DNA of 9,837 nt from JAAFHS01 sp031396505 (lineage in GTDB: Bacteria > Pseudomonadota > Alphaproteobacteria > Rhodobacterales > Rhodobacteraceae). The notes beneath the pieces were generated by a model. The model made no database searches. It saw only the letters and a program-made list of their open reading frames with translations, and was not told the DNA's origin. Position 1 is the stretch's first letter; each line of letters starts with the position of its first letter. The position numbers and the translations under genes are program-made. Positions 1 to 6,188 of the stretch are shown here, piece by piece. Location: NCBI GenBank assembly GCA_031396505.1, contig JANNKX010000317.1, forward strand, positions 1 through 9,837, read 5' to 3'.

Positions 1-729
1 AAGCACAGCCTGCTCGCCTGGACCCTTAACTACCTGACGCAAAAAGACAAACCGCGGTCCTATATGGAAACCCATGCCGGACGGGGTCTGTATGACCTGA
101 CGGCAGAGGAATCGCTGAAAACGGCCGAGGCTGCGGGTGGGATTACCATTGCAGAACAATGGTTTAACGCAGGTCACCCCTACCACCAGCGCCTGTCCGA
201 AGTGCGCAGCATGTATGGCCAGCACGCCTATCCCGGCAGCCCCCTGATCGCCGCGCTGTCCTTGCGCGACACCGACACCCTCCACCTCTGCGAACTTCAC
301 CCCACCGAGGTGCAGCATCTGCGCCAAAACGCCCAACCCTGGGCCGCGCATGTCTATGATACTGAAGGGTTTTCCAAGGCGCTTGCCCTGTGCCCCCCCA
401 CCCCCCGGCGCGGCTGCATGCTGATCGATCCGTCCTATGAAATCAAAGCCGACTACGACACCATCCCCAAATCCATCGCCCACCTGCACCGCAAATGGAA
501 CGTCGGTATCATCATGCTGTAGTATCCGATCCTGCAAGGCACACCACATCTGCCCATGCTGCACCGCCTTGCCGCCGACCACCCGGATGCGATCCGGCAT
601 GAGGTCCGCTTCCCCCCCGCGCGCGATGGCCACCGCATGACAGGGTCCGGCCTGTTCATCATCAACCCGCCTTACGGCCTTGATACCGAAACAAAATCCC
701 TGACAAATCACTTCCGCAGCCTGTCGTGA
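1..729 (+). pseudogene. rlmJ: 23S rRNA (adenine(2030)-N6)-methyltransferase RlmJ, 5'-truncated by the window and interrupted by an in-frame TAG
   Basis: RlmJ uses SAM to methylate N6 of A2030 in 23S rRNA. Frame 1 is open from the window edge; by recollection of E. coli RlmJ about 17-20 N-terminal residues are missing. Visible family marks are KDKP followed by ETHAGRG (codons 23-29, SAM site), YPGSPLIA, ELHP, and the catalytic motif as DPSYE (codons 143-147; DPPY in E. coli). At codon 174 (520-522) the frame meets TAG between IIML and YPIL, where the E. coli protein reads ALWYPV, so TGG has become TAG. Beyond it the same frame still reads like RlmJ, including RMTGSGLFIINPPYGL, and ends at TGA 727-729. 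The upstream 173 codons hold the catalytic motif but the fragment lacks the C-terminal quarter. It could be a genuine nonsense mutation, a suppressed amber codon or a base-calling error. The family call is firm; loss of function is likely but unproven. Confidence 0.85.
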
Positions 730-765
730 CACCCGGTTGGCAACCCCGCGTAGCGCCCCTATGTT

Positions 766-1206
766 ATGCGCATGTTTGATTCCCTCATCCGCCGCCTGAC
801 CCAACCCAAACCTGACCGCCTGCCCGAACCCGATGCGCAACTGGCCCTTGCCGCGCTGCTGGTGCGCGTCGCGCGCGCCGACGACCATTATACCGATACC
901 GAAATCGCCCATATCGACCGCGCGCTGGCGGGCCATTTCGCGCTATCACCCTTTGCCGCCACCGCCCTGCGGACGGAAGCCGAGGCGCTGGAAACCCTCG
1001 CCCCCGATACCGTCCGTTTTACCCGCGCGCTCAAATCCGCTGTTCCGCTGGAAGATCGCATGGGCCTCATGCAGGCGATGTGGTCGGTGGCGCTGGCCGA
1101 TGGCGCGCGTGATGCGCATGAAGAACGCCTACTACGTCTCGTGGCGAACCTGCTGGGCCTGACGGATGTGCAAAGCGCACTTGCCCGGCAAAAGGCCACC
1201 CCGTGA
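766..1206 (+). CDS. TerB-like family protein (COG4103 type)
   Basis: A 146-residue, mostly alpha-helical soluble protein. It has an acidic central motif VRVARADDHYTDTEIAHID (about residues 33-51) and a second similar repeat, MWSVALADGARDAHEERLLRLVANLLGL (about 105-132). This two-fold AD-G--(D/H)--E pattern is typical of TerB-like domains, where acidic side chains can bind metal. The molecular role of the stand-alone COG4103 proteins is not known, and the tellurite-resistance label comes only from domain similarity: no other ter gene is present. Start: ATG 766 or ATG 772 (giving MFDSL). No convincing ribosome binding site is visible, and the gap to the end of the rlmJ frame is only 36 nt, so it may be co-transcribed with it. 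The stop overlaps the next gene by 4 nt (GTGA), suggesting translational coupling. Confidence 0.8.
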   Translation: MRMFDSLIRRLTQPKPDRLPEPDAQLALAALLVRVARADDHYTDTEIAHIDRALAGHFALSPFAATALRTEAEALETLAPDTVRFTRALKSAVPLEDRMGLMQAMWSVALADGARDAHEERLLRLVANLLGLTDVQSALARQKATP

Positions 1207-1952
1207 TCGCGGCCTTGCCGATGTATGATCTGCCACATGTGATGGCGGCCAATGACCGGCTTTGGGCGCGCATCCGCGACGGCTTGCGCGCGGCAGGGCA
1301 GGACGCACCGGATGCCTTGACGCGTGGTGTTGACGATTTGTTTGCGCAATGGCTGGCCCCGGATTTGCTGCTAAGCCAGACCTGTGGCATGCCGTTTCGC
1401 ACCCGCCTGCACGGCAAGGTCGCACTGATCGGCACGCCCGATTACGGCCTTCGGGATTGTCCGTCCGGCCATTATTGTTCGGTTTTGGTGGCGCATCAGG
1501 ACGATCCGCGCAGTGACATCACGCAATTTGATGGTGCGCCGCTCGCCTATAACGAAGCCGTGTCGCAATCCGGGTGGGCCGCTCCGCAAAACCATGCGGC
1601 ACGCCTTGGCCTGACCCTGCGCCCCACCCTGAAAACCGGGGGGCACCGGCTGTCACTGCATGCCGTCGCCGAAGGGCGCGCGCCGCTGGCCGCGCTGGAT
1701 GCCCTGACATGGGAACTGCTGTGCGATGACGATCCGGCGACGAGGGCAGTCAAGGTCGTGGGCCGCACCGACCCCACCCCCGGCCTGCCCTTCATTGCCG
1801 CCACCGGCACACACCAGCCCCTGCTGTTTGACGTCATCGCAACGGCCATCGCCGCGATGTCCGCCGAAGACCGCGCCATCACCCGAATGCGCGGTCTGGT
1901 GGCGATTCCGGCTGACGCGTATCTTGCGGTGCCCACCCCGGCGGCGACCTAG
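1203..1952 (+). CDS. PhnD/SsuA-like (phosphonate-type substrate-binding fold) protein without signal peptide
   Basis: This 249-residue protein resembles the PhnD/SsuA/transferrin-like periplasmic-binding fold (PF12974 type). Visible marks are an N-terminal strand IAALPMYD, LLSQTCGMPFRT (about residues 57-68), the strand KVALIGTPDY, the segment CPSGHYCSVLVAHQD (about 87-101), AYNEAVSQSGWAAPQN (family-typical SQSG), GGHRLSLHAVAEGRAPLAALDALTWEL, and the tail ATGTHQPLLFDVIATAI. There is no hydrophobic signal peptide, so it probably acts in the cytoplasm or is a degenerate binding protein. No phosphonate permease or ATPase gene lies next to it. The GTG start at 1203 overlaps the upstream TGA (GTGA). 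An alternative start, ATG 1221, would remove the first beta strand, so GTG is preferred. The ligand is unknown; calling it a phosphonate importer would go beyond the evidence. Confidence 0.75.
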   Translation: MIAALPMYDLPHVMAANDRLWARIRDGLRAAGQDAPDALTRGVDDLFAQWLAPDLLLSQTCGMPFRTRLHGKVALIGTPDYGLRDCPSGHYCSVLVAHQDDPRSDITQFDGAPLAYNEAVSQSGWAAPQNHAARLGLTLRPTLKTGGHRLSLHAVAEGRAPLAALDALTWELLCDDDPATRAVKVVGRTDPTPGLPFIAATGTHQPLLFDVIATAIAAMSAEDRAITRMRGLVAIPADAYLAVPTPAAT

Positions 1953-1953
1953 G

Positions 1954-1982
1954 CGATCTGCGCGATAGAATCGCGCAAATCG
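1954..1982 (+). terminator. Strong hairpin just after the PhnD-like gene, no T tract (terminator-like or operator)
   Basis: Arms 1954-1966 and 1970-1982 pair over 13 positions with one mismatch (C1958/A1978). The inner eight pairs (tgcgcgat/atcgcgca) are perfect, with a 3-nt loop, aga. The hairpin begins two bases after the stop codon of the upstream gene. No T run follows on either strand, so it is not a classical intrinsic terminator. It may be a 3'-end-stabilising structure, a Rho-associated end or a protein-binding palindrome. Confidence 0.4.
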
Positions 1983-2078
1983 ACGCCGTTTACGCCGGGT
2001 TCCATCACATTGAACGTTGCATTATGGCAAAACCTTATGCCTATTCGGACGTAACAGAGTTATGAAAAGCGAGACGCC
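1983..2078 (+). promoter_or_regulatory. Probable promoter/leader region of the ABC importer genes (elements only weakly recognisable)
   Basis: This 96-nt gene-free stretch is more AT-rich than its surroundings (about 2009-2068) and precedes the five-gene importer set. TTGAAC at 2010-2015 resembles a -35 box; the best -10 candidate, CTTATG (2034-2039), is poor. A short dyad TTGC-N6-GCAA (2017-2030) could be an operator. Placement of a promoter here rests mainly on context. Confidence 0.3.
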
Positions 2079-2870
2079 GTGGACGCTGCGCCGAATGCGA
2101 CACCTGACGTTCCGGTCATCGCGATCCGGAACCTGCACAAGGCCTATGGCACGCTCGAAGTGTTGAAAGGCGTCGATCTGACGGCACCCAAGGGCCATGT
2201 CATCAGCCTGATCGGGTCGTCCGGGTCCGGCAAATCCACGCTGCTACGCTGCTGCAACCTGCTGGAGGACAGCCAGCAGGGCGATATCCTGTTCGAAGGC
2301 GAGGCGGTGCACTGGAAAGGCACAGGCCTGCGCCGCCATCCGGCGGACCGCGCACAGGTCACGCGGATGCGCACGAACCTTTCTATGGTGTTTCAGCAGT
2401 TCAATCTGTGGTCGCACATGACGGTGTTGCAGAACGTGATGGAGGCGCCTGTCACCGTCATGAAGCGTGACCCGAAAGAGGTGGAAGAGAAAGCCCGCTT
2501 CTACCTTGCCAAGGTTGGTATCGAAGAAAAATGCGATGCCTGGCCTGCGCGACTGTCGGGCGGCCAACAACAACGCGCGGCAATTGCGCGGGCGCTGTGC
2601 ATGGAACCGCGCGCCTTGCTGTTTGATGAGCCGACAAGTGCCCTTGATCCGGAACTGGAACAAGAGGTGGTCAAGGTCATCAAGGCGCTGGCCGATGAGG
2701 GGCGCACGATGATCCTTGTCACGCATGACATGAAACTGGCGGCGGATGTCTCGGATCACGTCATCTTTCTGCATATGGGCAAGATCGAGGAACAGGGCCC
2801 GCCCGCGCAACTGTTCGGCGCACCGAAAACCGATCGTCTGCGCGGGTTCTTGTCCGCGACGGGGGCGTGA
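2079..2870 (+). CDS. Polar amino acid (HisP/GlnQ/OccP-type) ABC transporter ATP-binding protein
   Basis: This is the cytoplasmic ATPase that drives the importer encoded by the next four genes. The 263-residue length fits the PAAT ATPase family. Domains in order: Walker A GSSGSGKST (46-54), the Q-loop region VFQQFNLWSHMTVLQNV (about 109-125), ABC signature LSGGQQQR (159-166), Walker B LLFDEPTSALDP with D183 and E184, and the switch histidine in THD (H216). The insertion after NLLEDSQQGDILFEGEAV (about 66-100) is typical of HisP/OccP-like members that transport basic amino acids or opines, but does not fix the substrate. The start is GTG 2079: the in-frame codon at 2052 is a stop and there is no in-frame ATG between. 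The ATG at 2062 lies in another frame. The stop TGA 2868-2870 shares its last base with the ATG of the next gene. Confidence 0.93.
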   Translation: MDAAPNATPDVPVIAIRNLHKAYGTLEVLKGVDLTAPKGHVISLIGSSGSGKSTLLRCCNLLEDSQQGDILFEGEAVHWKGTGLRRHPADRAQVTRMRTNLSMVFQQFNLWSHMTVLQNVMEAPVTVMKRDPKEVEEKARFYLAKVGIEEKCDAWPARLSGGQQQRAAIARALCMEPRALLFDEPTSALDPELEQEVVKVIKALADEGRTMILVTHDMKLAADVSDHVIFLHMGKIEEQGPPAQLFGAPKTDRLRGFLSATGA

Positions 2871-3571
2871 TGTCTTGTGTTGGCAGCATCGCGGGCATCG
2901 TGGGCCTTTTGACGCTTGCGTCGGTCGATGCCCCCGTGATTGGCACCACGGCCGATTTTCCGCCCTATACATCCCTCGATGCGCAGGGGCAGATCGTGGG
3001 CCTTGACCGCGACCTTGGTGATGAATTGTGCCGCCGTCTGGCGGTGCAATGCAGCTGGATTATCGCCGATTTTGATCAGCTGATCCCGGGTGTGATGGCG
3101 GGCGATTTCGATATGGCGATTTCGGGCATGGCGAGTTCGGAGGAACGTGAAGAACTGGTCAATTTCACCCGTGATTACAATGACACGGACGGCGCGGATG
3201 ATTTTGTCGGCCTGCCAGGCGCACCTGCACCTGACGCGGCCGTTATCGGCGTGCAATCCGGGACGATCCACGAACGCCATCTGGTGAAAACAGGGCGCAA
3301 CATCCGCCTGTATCCGACACAAACCGCCACAATCGCGGCGCTGGCGGCAGGCGAGGTGGACCTGATCTTCGGATCATTCGGCGGCGATGTGATGCAGACC
3401 CAGTTCGAAGCGGCGGGATACAGTTATCTTCATTCCGAATCCGCAGGGCAGGATGGCGCGGCCATCGCCGTCTGCAAAGGCAACACTGATCTGCTGGCCC
3501 GCCTCGATACCGCACTTGCCGCGATGCAGGCTGACGGCACACTTGATACGATTAACGCGCGGTGGAATTGA
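2870..3571 (+). CDS. Amino acid ABC transporter substrate-binding protein 1 (SBP_bac_3 family), atypical binding site
   Basis: A periplasmic binding protein of PF00497 type, 233 residues from ATG 2870 (GTG 2867 would add one). Family features are GTTADFPPY, GLDRDLGDELC, the GMASSEEREELVNF block with R93 (equivalent of the carboxylate-binding Arg), GVQSGTI and the C-terminal LDTALAAMQADGTLDTINARWN. C54 and C61 are spaced as in the second binding protein and may form a disulphide. Odd features: the N-terminus MSCVGSIAGIVGLLTLAS is hydrophobic but has no Lys/Arg, so it is a weak signal peptide. In GEVDLIFGSFG, S169 stands where the family has the amino-group-binding Asp (D161 in the lysine/arginine/ornithine-binding protein). 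It may recognise a ligand with a masked or absent alpha-amino group, or have a helper or sensor role. TGATG coupling to the ATPase puts it in the same operon. Confidence 0.85.
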   Translation: MSCVGSIAGIVGLLTLASVDAPVIGTTADFPPYTSLDAQGQIVGLDRDLGDELCRRLAVQCSWIIADFDQLIPGVMAGDFDMAISGMASSEEREELVNFTRDYNDTDGADDFVGLPGAPAPDAAVIGVQSGTIHERHLVKTGRNIRLYPTQTATIAALAAGEVDLIFGSFGGDVMQTQFEAAGYSYLHSESAGQDGAAIAVCKGNTDLLARLDTALAAMQADGTLDTINARWN

Positions 3572-3604
3572 CATGCCATTGCCACACCGGACTTCATACC
3601 AAAA

Positions 3605-3610
3605 GGGGAG
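3605..3610 (+). promoter_or_regulatory. Strong ribosome binding site of the second substrate-binding protein
   Basis: GGGGAG ends 6 nt before ATG 3617. It is the clearest Shine-Dalgarno sequence in the importer genes, consistent with high expression of a periplasmic binding protein. The rest of the 45-nt gap (3572-3616) shows no clear promoter. Confidence 0.75.
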
Positions 3611-3616
3611 AAACCA

Positions 3617-4339
3617 ATGAAGAAACTGATCCTGACCACCGCACTTCTGGCGCTGACCGCAGGGGCCGCCCTGGCGCAAGACGTCATACGCCTTGGCACC
3701 GAGGGCGCCTACCCGCCCTACAACTTCATCAATGACGCGGGCGAGGTTGATGGTTTTGAACGCGAACTCGGGGACGAGCTGTGCAAGCGGGCCGAACTGA
3801 ATTGCGAATGGGTCACCAACGCATGGGACAGCATCATCCCGAACCTGCAATCGGGCAACTATGATGTCATTATCGCGGGAATGTCGATCACGGGTGAACG
3901 CGACGAGGTCATTGATTTCTCGCAAAACTACATCCCGCCTGCGTCATCGGCCTACCTTGCGCTGACCGCGGATGCGGCCACCTCGGGTGTGATCGCAGCC
4001 CAGACTGGCACGATTCAGGCAGGCTATGTCGCCGAAAGCGGTGCCACTCTGCTCGAATTCGCGACACCCGAGGAAACCGTGGCCGCTGTGCGCAACGGCG
4101 AGGCGGACGCGGTCTTTGCCGACAAGGATTACCTTGTGCCGATCGCGGCGGAATCGGGCGGCGAGCTGGTGCTTTTGGCCGATGAGGTCGCCCTTGGTGG
4201 TGGTGTGGGCCTTGGCCTGCGCGAATCCGATACCGAACTGAAGGGCAAGCTGGATACAGCCATCGGCGCGATGAAGGCCGATGGTACGCTGAACACCATG
4301 ATCACCAAATGGTTTGGTGCCGAAGCCCTGACCTTCTGA
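3617..4339 (+). CDS. Amino acid ABC transporter substrate-binding protein 2 (SBP_bac_3 family), canonical
   Basis: A periplasmic binding protein of 240 residues. A standard Sec signal peptide (KK, hydrophobic core, ALA) probably ends at residue 20, leaving QDVIRLGTEG as the mature start. Family marks: GAYPPYNF, GFERELGDELCKR, the block GMSITGERDEVIDFSQNY with R95 (carboxylate-binding), AQTGTI, and ADAVFADKDYL with D169, matching the amino-binding Asp of the lysine/arginine/ornithine-binding protein. The C-terminus is LDTAIGAMKADGTLNTMITKWFG. C56 and C63 may form a disulphide. It is clearly paralogous to the preceding protein (shared GDELC-R and AM-ADGTL motifs), so the pair arose by duplication and diverged. 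It should deliver an alpha-amino-acid-like ligand to the two permeases downstream. The start is fixed by the strong ribosome binding site at 3605-3610. A hairpin follows its stop. Confidence 0.92.
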   Translation: MKKLILTTALLALTAGAALAQDVIRLGTEGAYPPYNFINDAGEVDGFERELGDELCKRAELNCEWVTNAWDSIIPNLQSGNYDVIIAGMSITGERDEVIDFSQNYIPPASSAYLALTADAATSGVIAAQTGTIQAGYVAESGATLLEFATPEETVAAVRNGEADAVFADKDYLVPIAAESGGELVLLADEVALGGGVGLGLRESDTELKGKLDTAIGAMKADGTLNTMITKWFGAEALTF

Positions 4340-4349
4340 TCCAGAAAGG

Positions 4350-4378
4350 GCGGCCCCCGGATCACTCCGGCGGGCCGC
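4350..4378 (+). promoter_or_regulatory. Intercistronic hairpin between binding-protein and permease genes
   Basis: GCGGCCC (4350-4356) pairs with GGGCCGC (4372-4378). Inside, CCGG (4357-4360) pairs with CCGG (4367-4370), leaving one bulged C (4371) and a 6-nt loop. This gives an 11-bp, almost pure G/C stem with no T tract. In other ABC operons such structures between binding-protein and permease genes protect the upstream mRNA and lower downstream expression; that role here is inferred. Confidence 0.6.
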
Positions 4379-4385
4379 ACACCCC

Positions 4386-5267
4386 ATGTTCGCATCCTGC
4401 GCCGATCCCTCCAGCCTCACGGGCCTGAACTGGACCCTGTGCTACCTGACCACAGGCAAGCATCTGGATTTCTATTGGTCTTTCGTCACGGTTCTTGGGT
4501 TGCTGGCGATCACCGCCCCTTTCGCCATGCTGTTCGGCTTTGGCGGCGCCGTCGCGGCAAGGTCGCACATCACCCTGCTGCGCTGGTTGGGCAAGACGTA
4601 TACCGCCATGGTGCGCGGCGTGCCCGATATTGTGTTCTTCCTGTTCTTCGTGATTGCACTCGATCAGGGCATTGAATGGCTCAACCACCAATATCAATGC
4701 CCCGACTGGACAGAACCCGTCTGGAAAGGCCTTGAATTCCGTGTCTGCCCCGAGGCCAAGGTGCCGCTCAGTTCCGCCAATGCGATCTGGCATCAGGCTT
4801 ACGGCTTTGGGCTGGCCGTGTTTACCTTTGCGCTGGTGTTCGGGGCCTTTGCCGCCAACGTCCTTTACGGCGCGATGGAGGCCGTGCCCCGCGCCCAGCT
4901 TGAAACCGCCGAAGCCTATGGCCTGTCCAACCGTCAGGTGTTTCGCCGCGTGCTGGTGCCGCAGATGTGGACCTATGCCCTGCCCGGCCTGTCGAACCTG
5001 TGGATGATCCTGATCAAGGCGACACCGCTTCTGTTCCTGCTGGGTGTGCAGGATATCGTCTATTGGGCCCGCGAACTGGGCGGGACCAAGACACAAGCCT
5101 ATGCGTATCCGCATGATGACTGGCGGCTTTACTACTTTCTTGGCCTGATGGTTTTCTATCTTGTGATGACCAAACTGTCCGAGATTGTGCTGGTCCGTCT
5201 GACCACGCGCCTGTCGCGCGGGCAAGCCACGATGGCGGGCGATGCGATGCGAAAGGCCACCGCATGA
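4386..5267 (+). CDS. Amino acid ABC transporter permease (HisM/HisQ type) 1
   Basis: An inner-membrane permease subunit (BPD_transp_1, PF00528) that pairs with the permease encoded next to it. Of 293 residues, hydrophobic segments appear at about 32-57, 81-99, 138-160, 190-220 and 246-266. The RGVPDIVFF stretch after the first transmembrane helix is typical of the family. The EAA-type cytoplasmic loop that docks on the ATPase reads ETAEAYGLSNRQVFRRVLVP, starting at E173. An additional loop, about residues 100-135, predicted periplasmic, carries C105 and C121 and makes the protein longer than a typical 220-240-residue HisM. Start ATG 4386 has no clear ribosome binding site and follows the GC-rich hairpin by 7 nt, so initiation may be weak. 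The stop overlaps the next start (ATGA, 5264-5267). Confidence 0.9.
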   Translation: MFASCADPSSLTGLNWTLCYLTTGKHLDFYWSFVTVLGLLAITAPFAMLFGFGGAVAARSHITLLRWLGKTYTAMVRGVPDIVFFLFFVIALDQGIEWLNHQYQCPDWTEPVWKGLEFRVCPEAKVPLSSANAIWHQAYGFGLAVFTFALVFGAFAANVLYGAMEAVPRAQLETAEAYGLSNRQVFRRVLVPQMWTYALPGLSNLWMILIKATPLLFLLGVQDIVYWARELGGTKTQAYAYPHDDWRLYYFLGLMVFYLVMTKLSEIVLVRLTTRLSRGQATMAGDAMRKATA

Positions 5268-6091
5268 CGTGCTGGGAAACGGTTCAAGCCTATGGCCTGC
5301 GTTCCATCGGGATTGGCGAACGCCTGCTGCCCAGCACCGATTTCACCATCTGTCAGCAATTCACCCTGATCGGGTCCGGCATGATCTGGAACCTGTATTT
5401 CGGCATCCTTGCCCTGATTTTCGGGTTTGTACTGGCGACCGGCCTTGCCATGGCCCGCGCCGCCCACAGCCCGTGGCTGCGCAAACCCGCCGAATGGTTC
5501 ATCTTCGTGTTCCGTGGCAGCCCCTTGTTCATCCAGTTCTTTCTTGCATACGAGGCGCTGCAGCTGCTGCCCCGCGCCGGGTTCGACGTGTTTGGCATCA
5601 CCATCGCCACCTCCTGGACGACAAAGGCATGGGCCGGTGCGCTGTTTGTGATGTTCCTCAATACCGCCGCCTATTCCGCCGAAATCTTTTACGGTGCGCT
5701 GCGGTCGATCCCCCGTGGCGATTTGGAGGCTGCCGATGCCTATGGTATTTCCGGCTTCCAGAAATTCCGCCGCATCCAGTGGCCTACAATGCTGCGCCTT
5801 GCATGGCCGGCCTATACCAACGAGGCGATCTTTCTGTTCCATGCCACGACGCTGGTGTTCTTTTCCGGCTTTCCCGCGTTTCAGCAAAAGGGTGATGCGC
5901 TTTATTATGCCAACTACTTTGCCGACAAGACCTTCAACCCTTTCATCTCTTATCCCATCGTCGCCTTCTACTTTATCCTGCTGACACTTCTGGTCACGCT
6001 GATCTTTGGCATGGTGAACCGCTATCTGAACCGCCACTTGCCCTCGAACCAGCGCAGCAGAATTCGCTTGCGTCCGCAGGTGATCCGATAG
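5264..6091 (+). CDS. Amino acid ABC transporter permease (HisM/HisQ type) 2
   Basis: The second inner-membrane permease of the importer, 275 residues, also with the BPD_transp_1 fold. A hydrophilic N-terminal stretch of about 35 residues precedes the first helix (IWNLYFGILALIFGFVLATG, about 43-62). Then come FVFRGSPLFIQFFLAYEAL (the RGSPLFIQ family motif), a helix near ALFVMFLNTAAYSAEIFYGAL, the EAA loop EAADAYGISGFQKFRRI starting at E155 (canonical EAA---G), and a last helix, PIVAFYFILLTLLVTLIFGMV. The 4-nt ATGA overlap with the preceding permease implies coupled synthesis of the heterodimer. No other importer gene follows: the next 160 nt are regulatory or leader sequence before the enzyme genes. 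Confidence 0.92.
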   Translation: MTCWETVQAYGLRSIGIGERLLPSTDFTICQQFTLIGSGMIWNLYFGILALIFGFVLATGLAMARAAHSPWLRKPAEWFIFVFRGSPLFIQFFLAYEALQLLPRAGFDVFGITIATSWTTKAWAGALFVMFLNTAAYSAEIFYGALRSIPRGDLEAADAYGISGFQKFRRIQWPTMLRLAWPAYTNEAIFLFHATTLVFFSGFPAFQQKGDALYYANYFADKTFNPFISYPIVAFYFILLTLLVTLIFGMVNRYLNRHLPSNQRSRIRLRPQVIR

Positions 6092-6092
6092 T

Positions 6093-6110
6093 ATCAAAGT
6101 TTTGATCAAA
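6093..6110. promoter_or_regulatory. AT-rich overlapping palindromes, candidate operator upstream of the enzyme genes
   Basis: ATCAAA-GT-TTTGAT (6093-6106) is a perfect inverted repeat with a 2-nt spacer. TTTGATCAAA (6101-6110) is a second perfect palindrome using the same right half. Three copies of the half-site ATCAAA/TTTGAT in 18 bases, in otherwise GC-rich DNA, suggest binding of a dimeric regulator. The order of the half-sites differs from an FNR box. The regulator is unknown. Confidence 0.45.
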
Positions 6111-6113
6111 TTC

Positions 6114-6145
6114 TTCGGGCAGGGGCCCGGAACCGCGCACCGCGG
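6114..6145 (+). repeat. Two adjacent small hairpins in the importer-enzyme gap
   Basis: The first pairs 6114-6120 with 6125-6131 (5 G/C pairs plus a G-T and a T-A pair, loop AGGG). The second pairs CCGCG (6133-6137) with CGCGG (6141-6145) around CAC. No T run follows, so they are not a standard terminator. They may mark the end of the importer transcript or only slow read-through. Confidence 0.35.
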
Positions 6146-6171
6146 GCGTGCAAACGTTAACTGATCACAAA

Positions 6172-6180
6172 AAGGAAGGA
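6172..6180 (+). promoter_or_regulatory. Strong ribosome binding site preceding the leader ORF
   Basis: AAGGAAGGA lies 8 nt before ATG 6189 but more than 70 nt before the best start of the glutamine-synthetase-like gene (6254). It therefore serves the short leader frame, unless the main gene begins differently from what is proposed here. The true start at 6254 has only a weak GGAA (6239-6243) upstream. Confidence 0.5.
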
Positions 6181-6188
6181 CCAAGGGC

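Noticed and set aside
393..406. Phase-variable poly-C tract in rlmJ
   Set aside because: The 7 C/6 C run is interrupted by an A and the frame through it is intact and RlmJ-like; the break in the gene is a TAG, not a frameshift.
766..1206. Tellurite resistance operon
   Set aside because: Only a TerB-like domain is present; no terA/C/D/E/Z genes are nearby.
1203..1952. Phosphonate uptake system
   Set aside because: No PhnC or PhnE homolog and no signal peptide; only the fold resembles PhnD.
1949..2005. 18-codon - strand frame (MEPGVNGVDLRDSIAQIA) through the hairpin, inside a 33-codon stretch open between stops
   Set aside because: It reads somewhat protein-like but is too short, is closed by an upstream stop, and the dyad symmetry explains part of it. 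I do not recognise it as the end of any family.
6114..6145. Intrinsic terminator after the importer genes
   Set aside because: Two short stems but no T run on either strand; kept only as hairpins.
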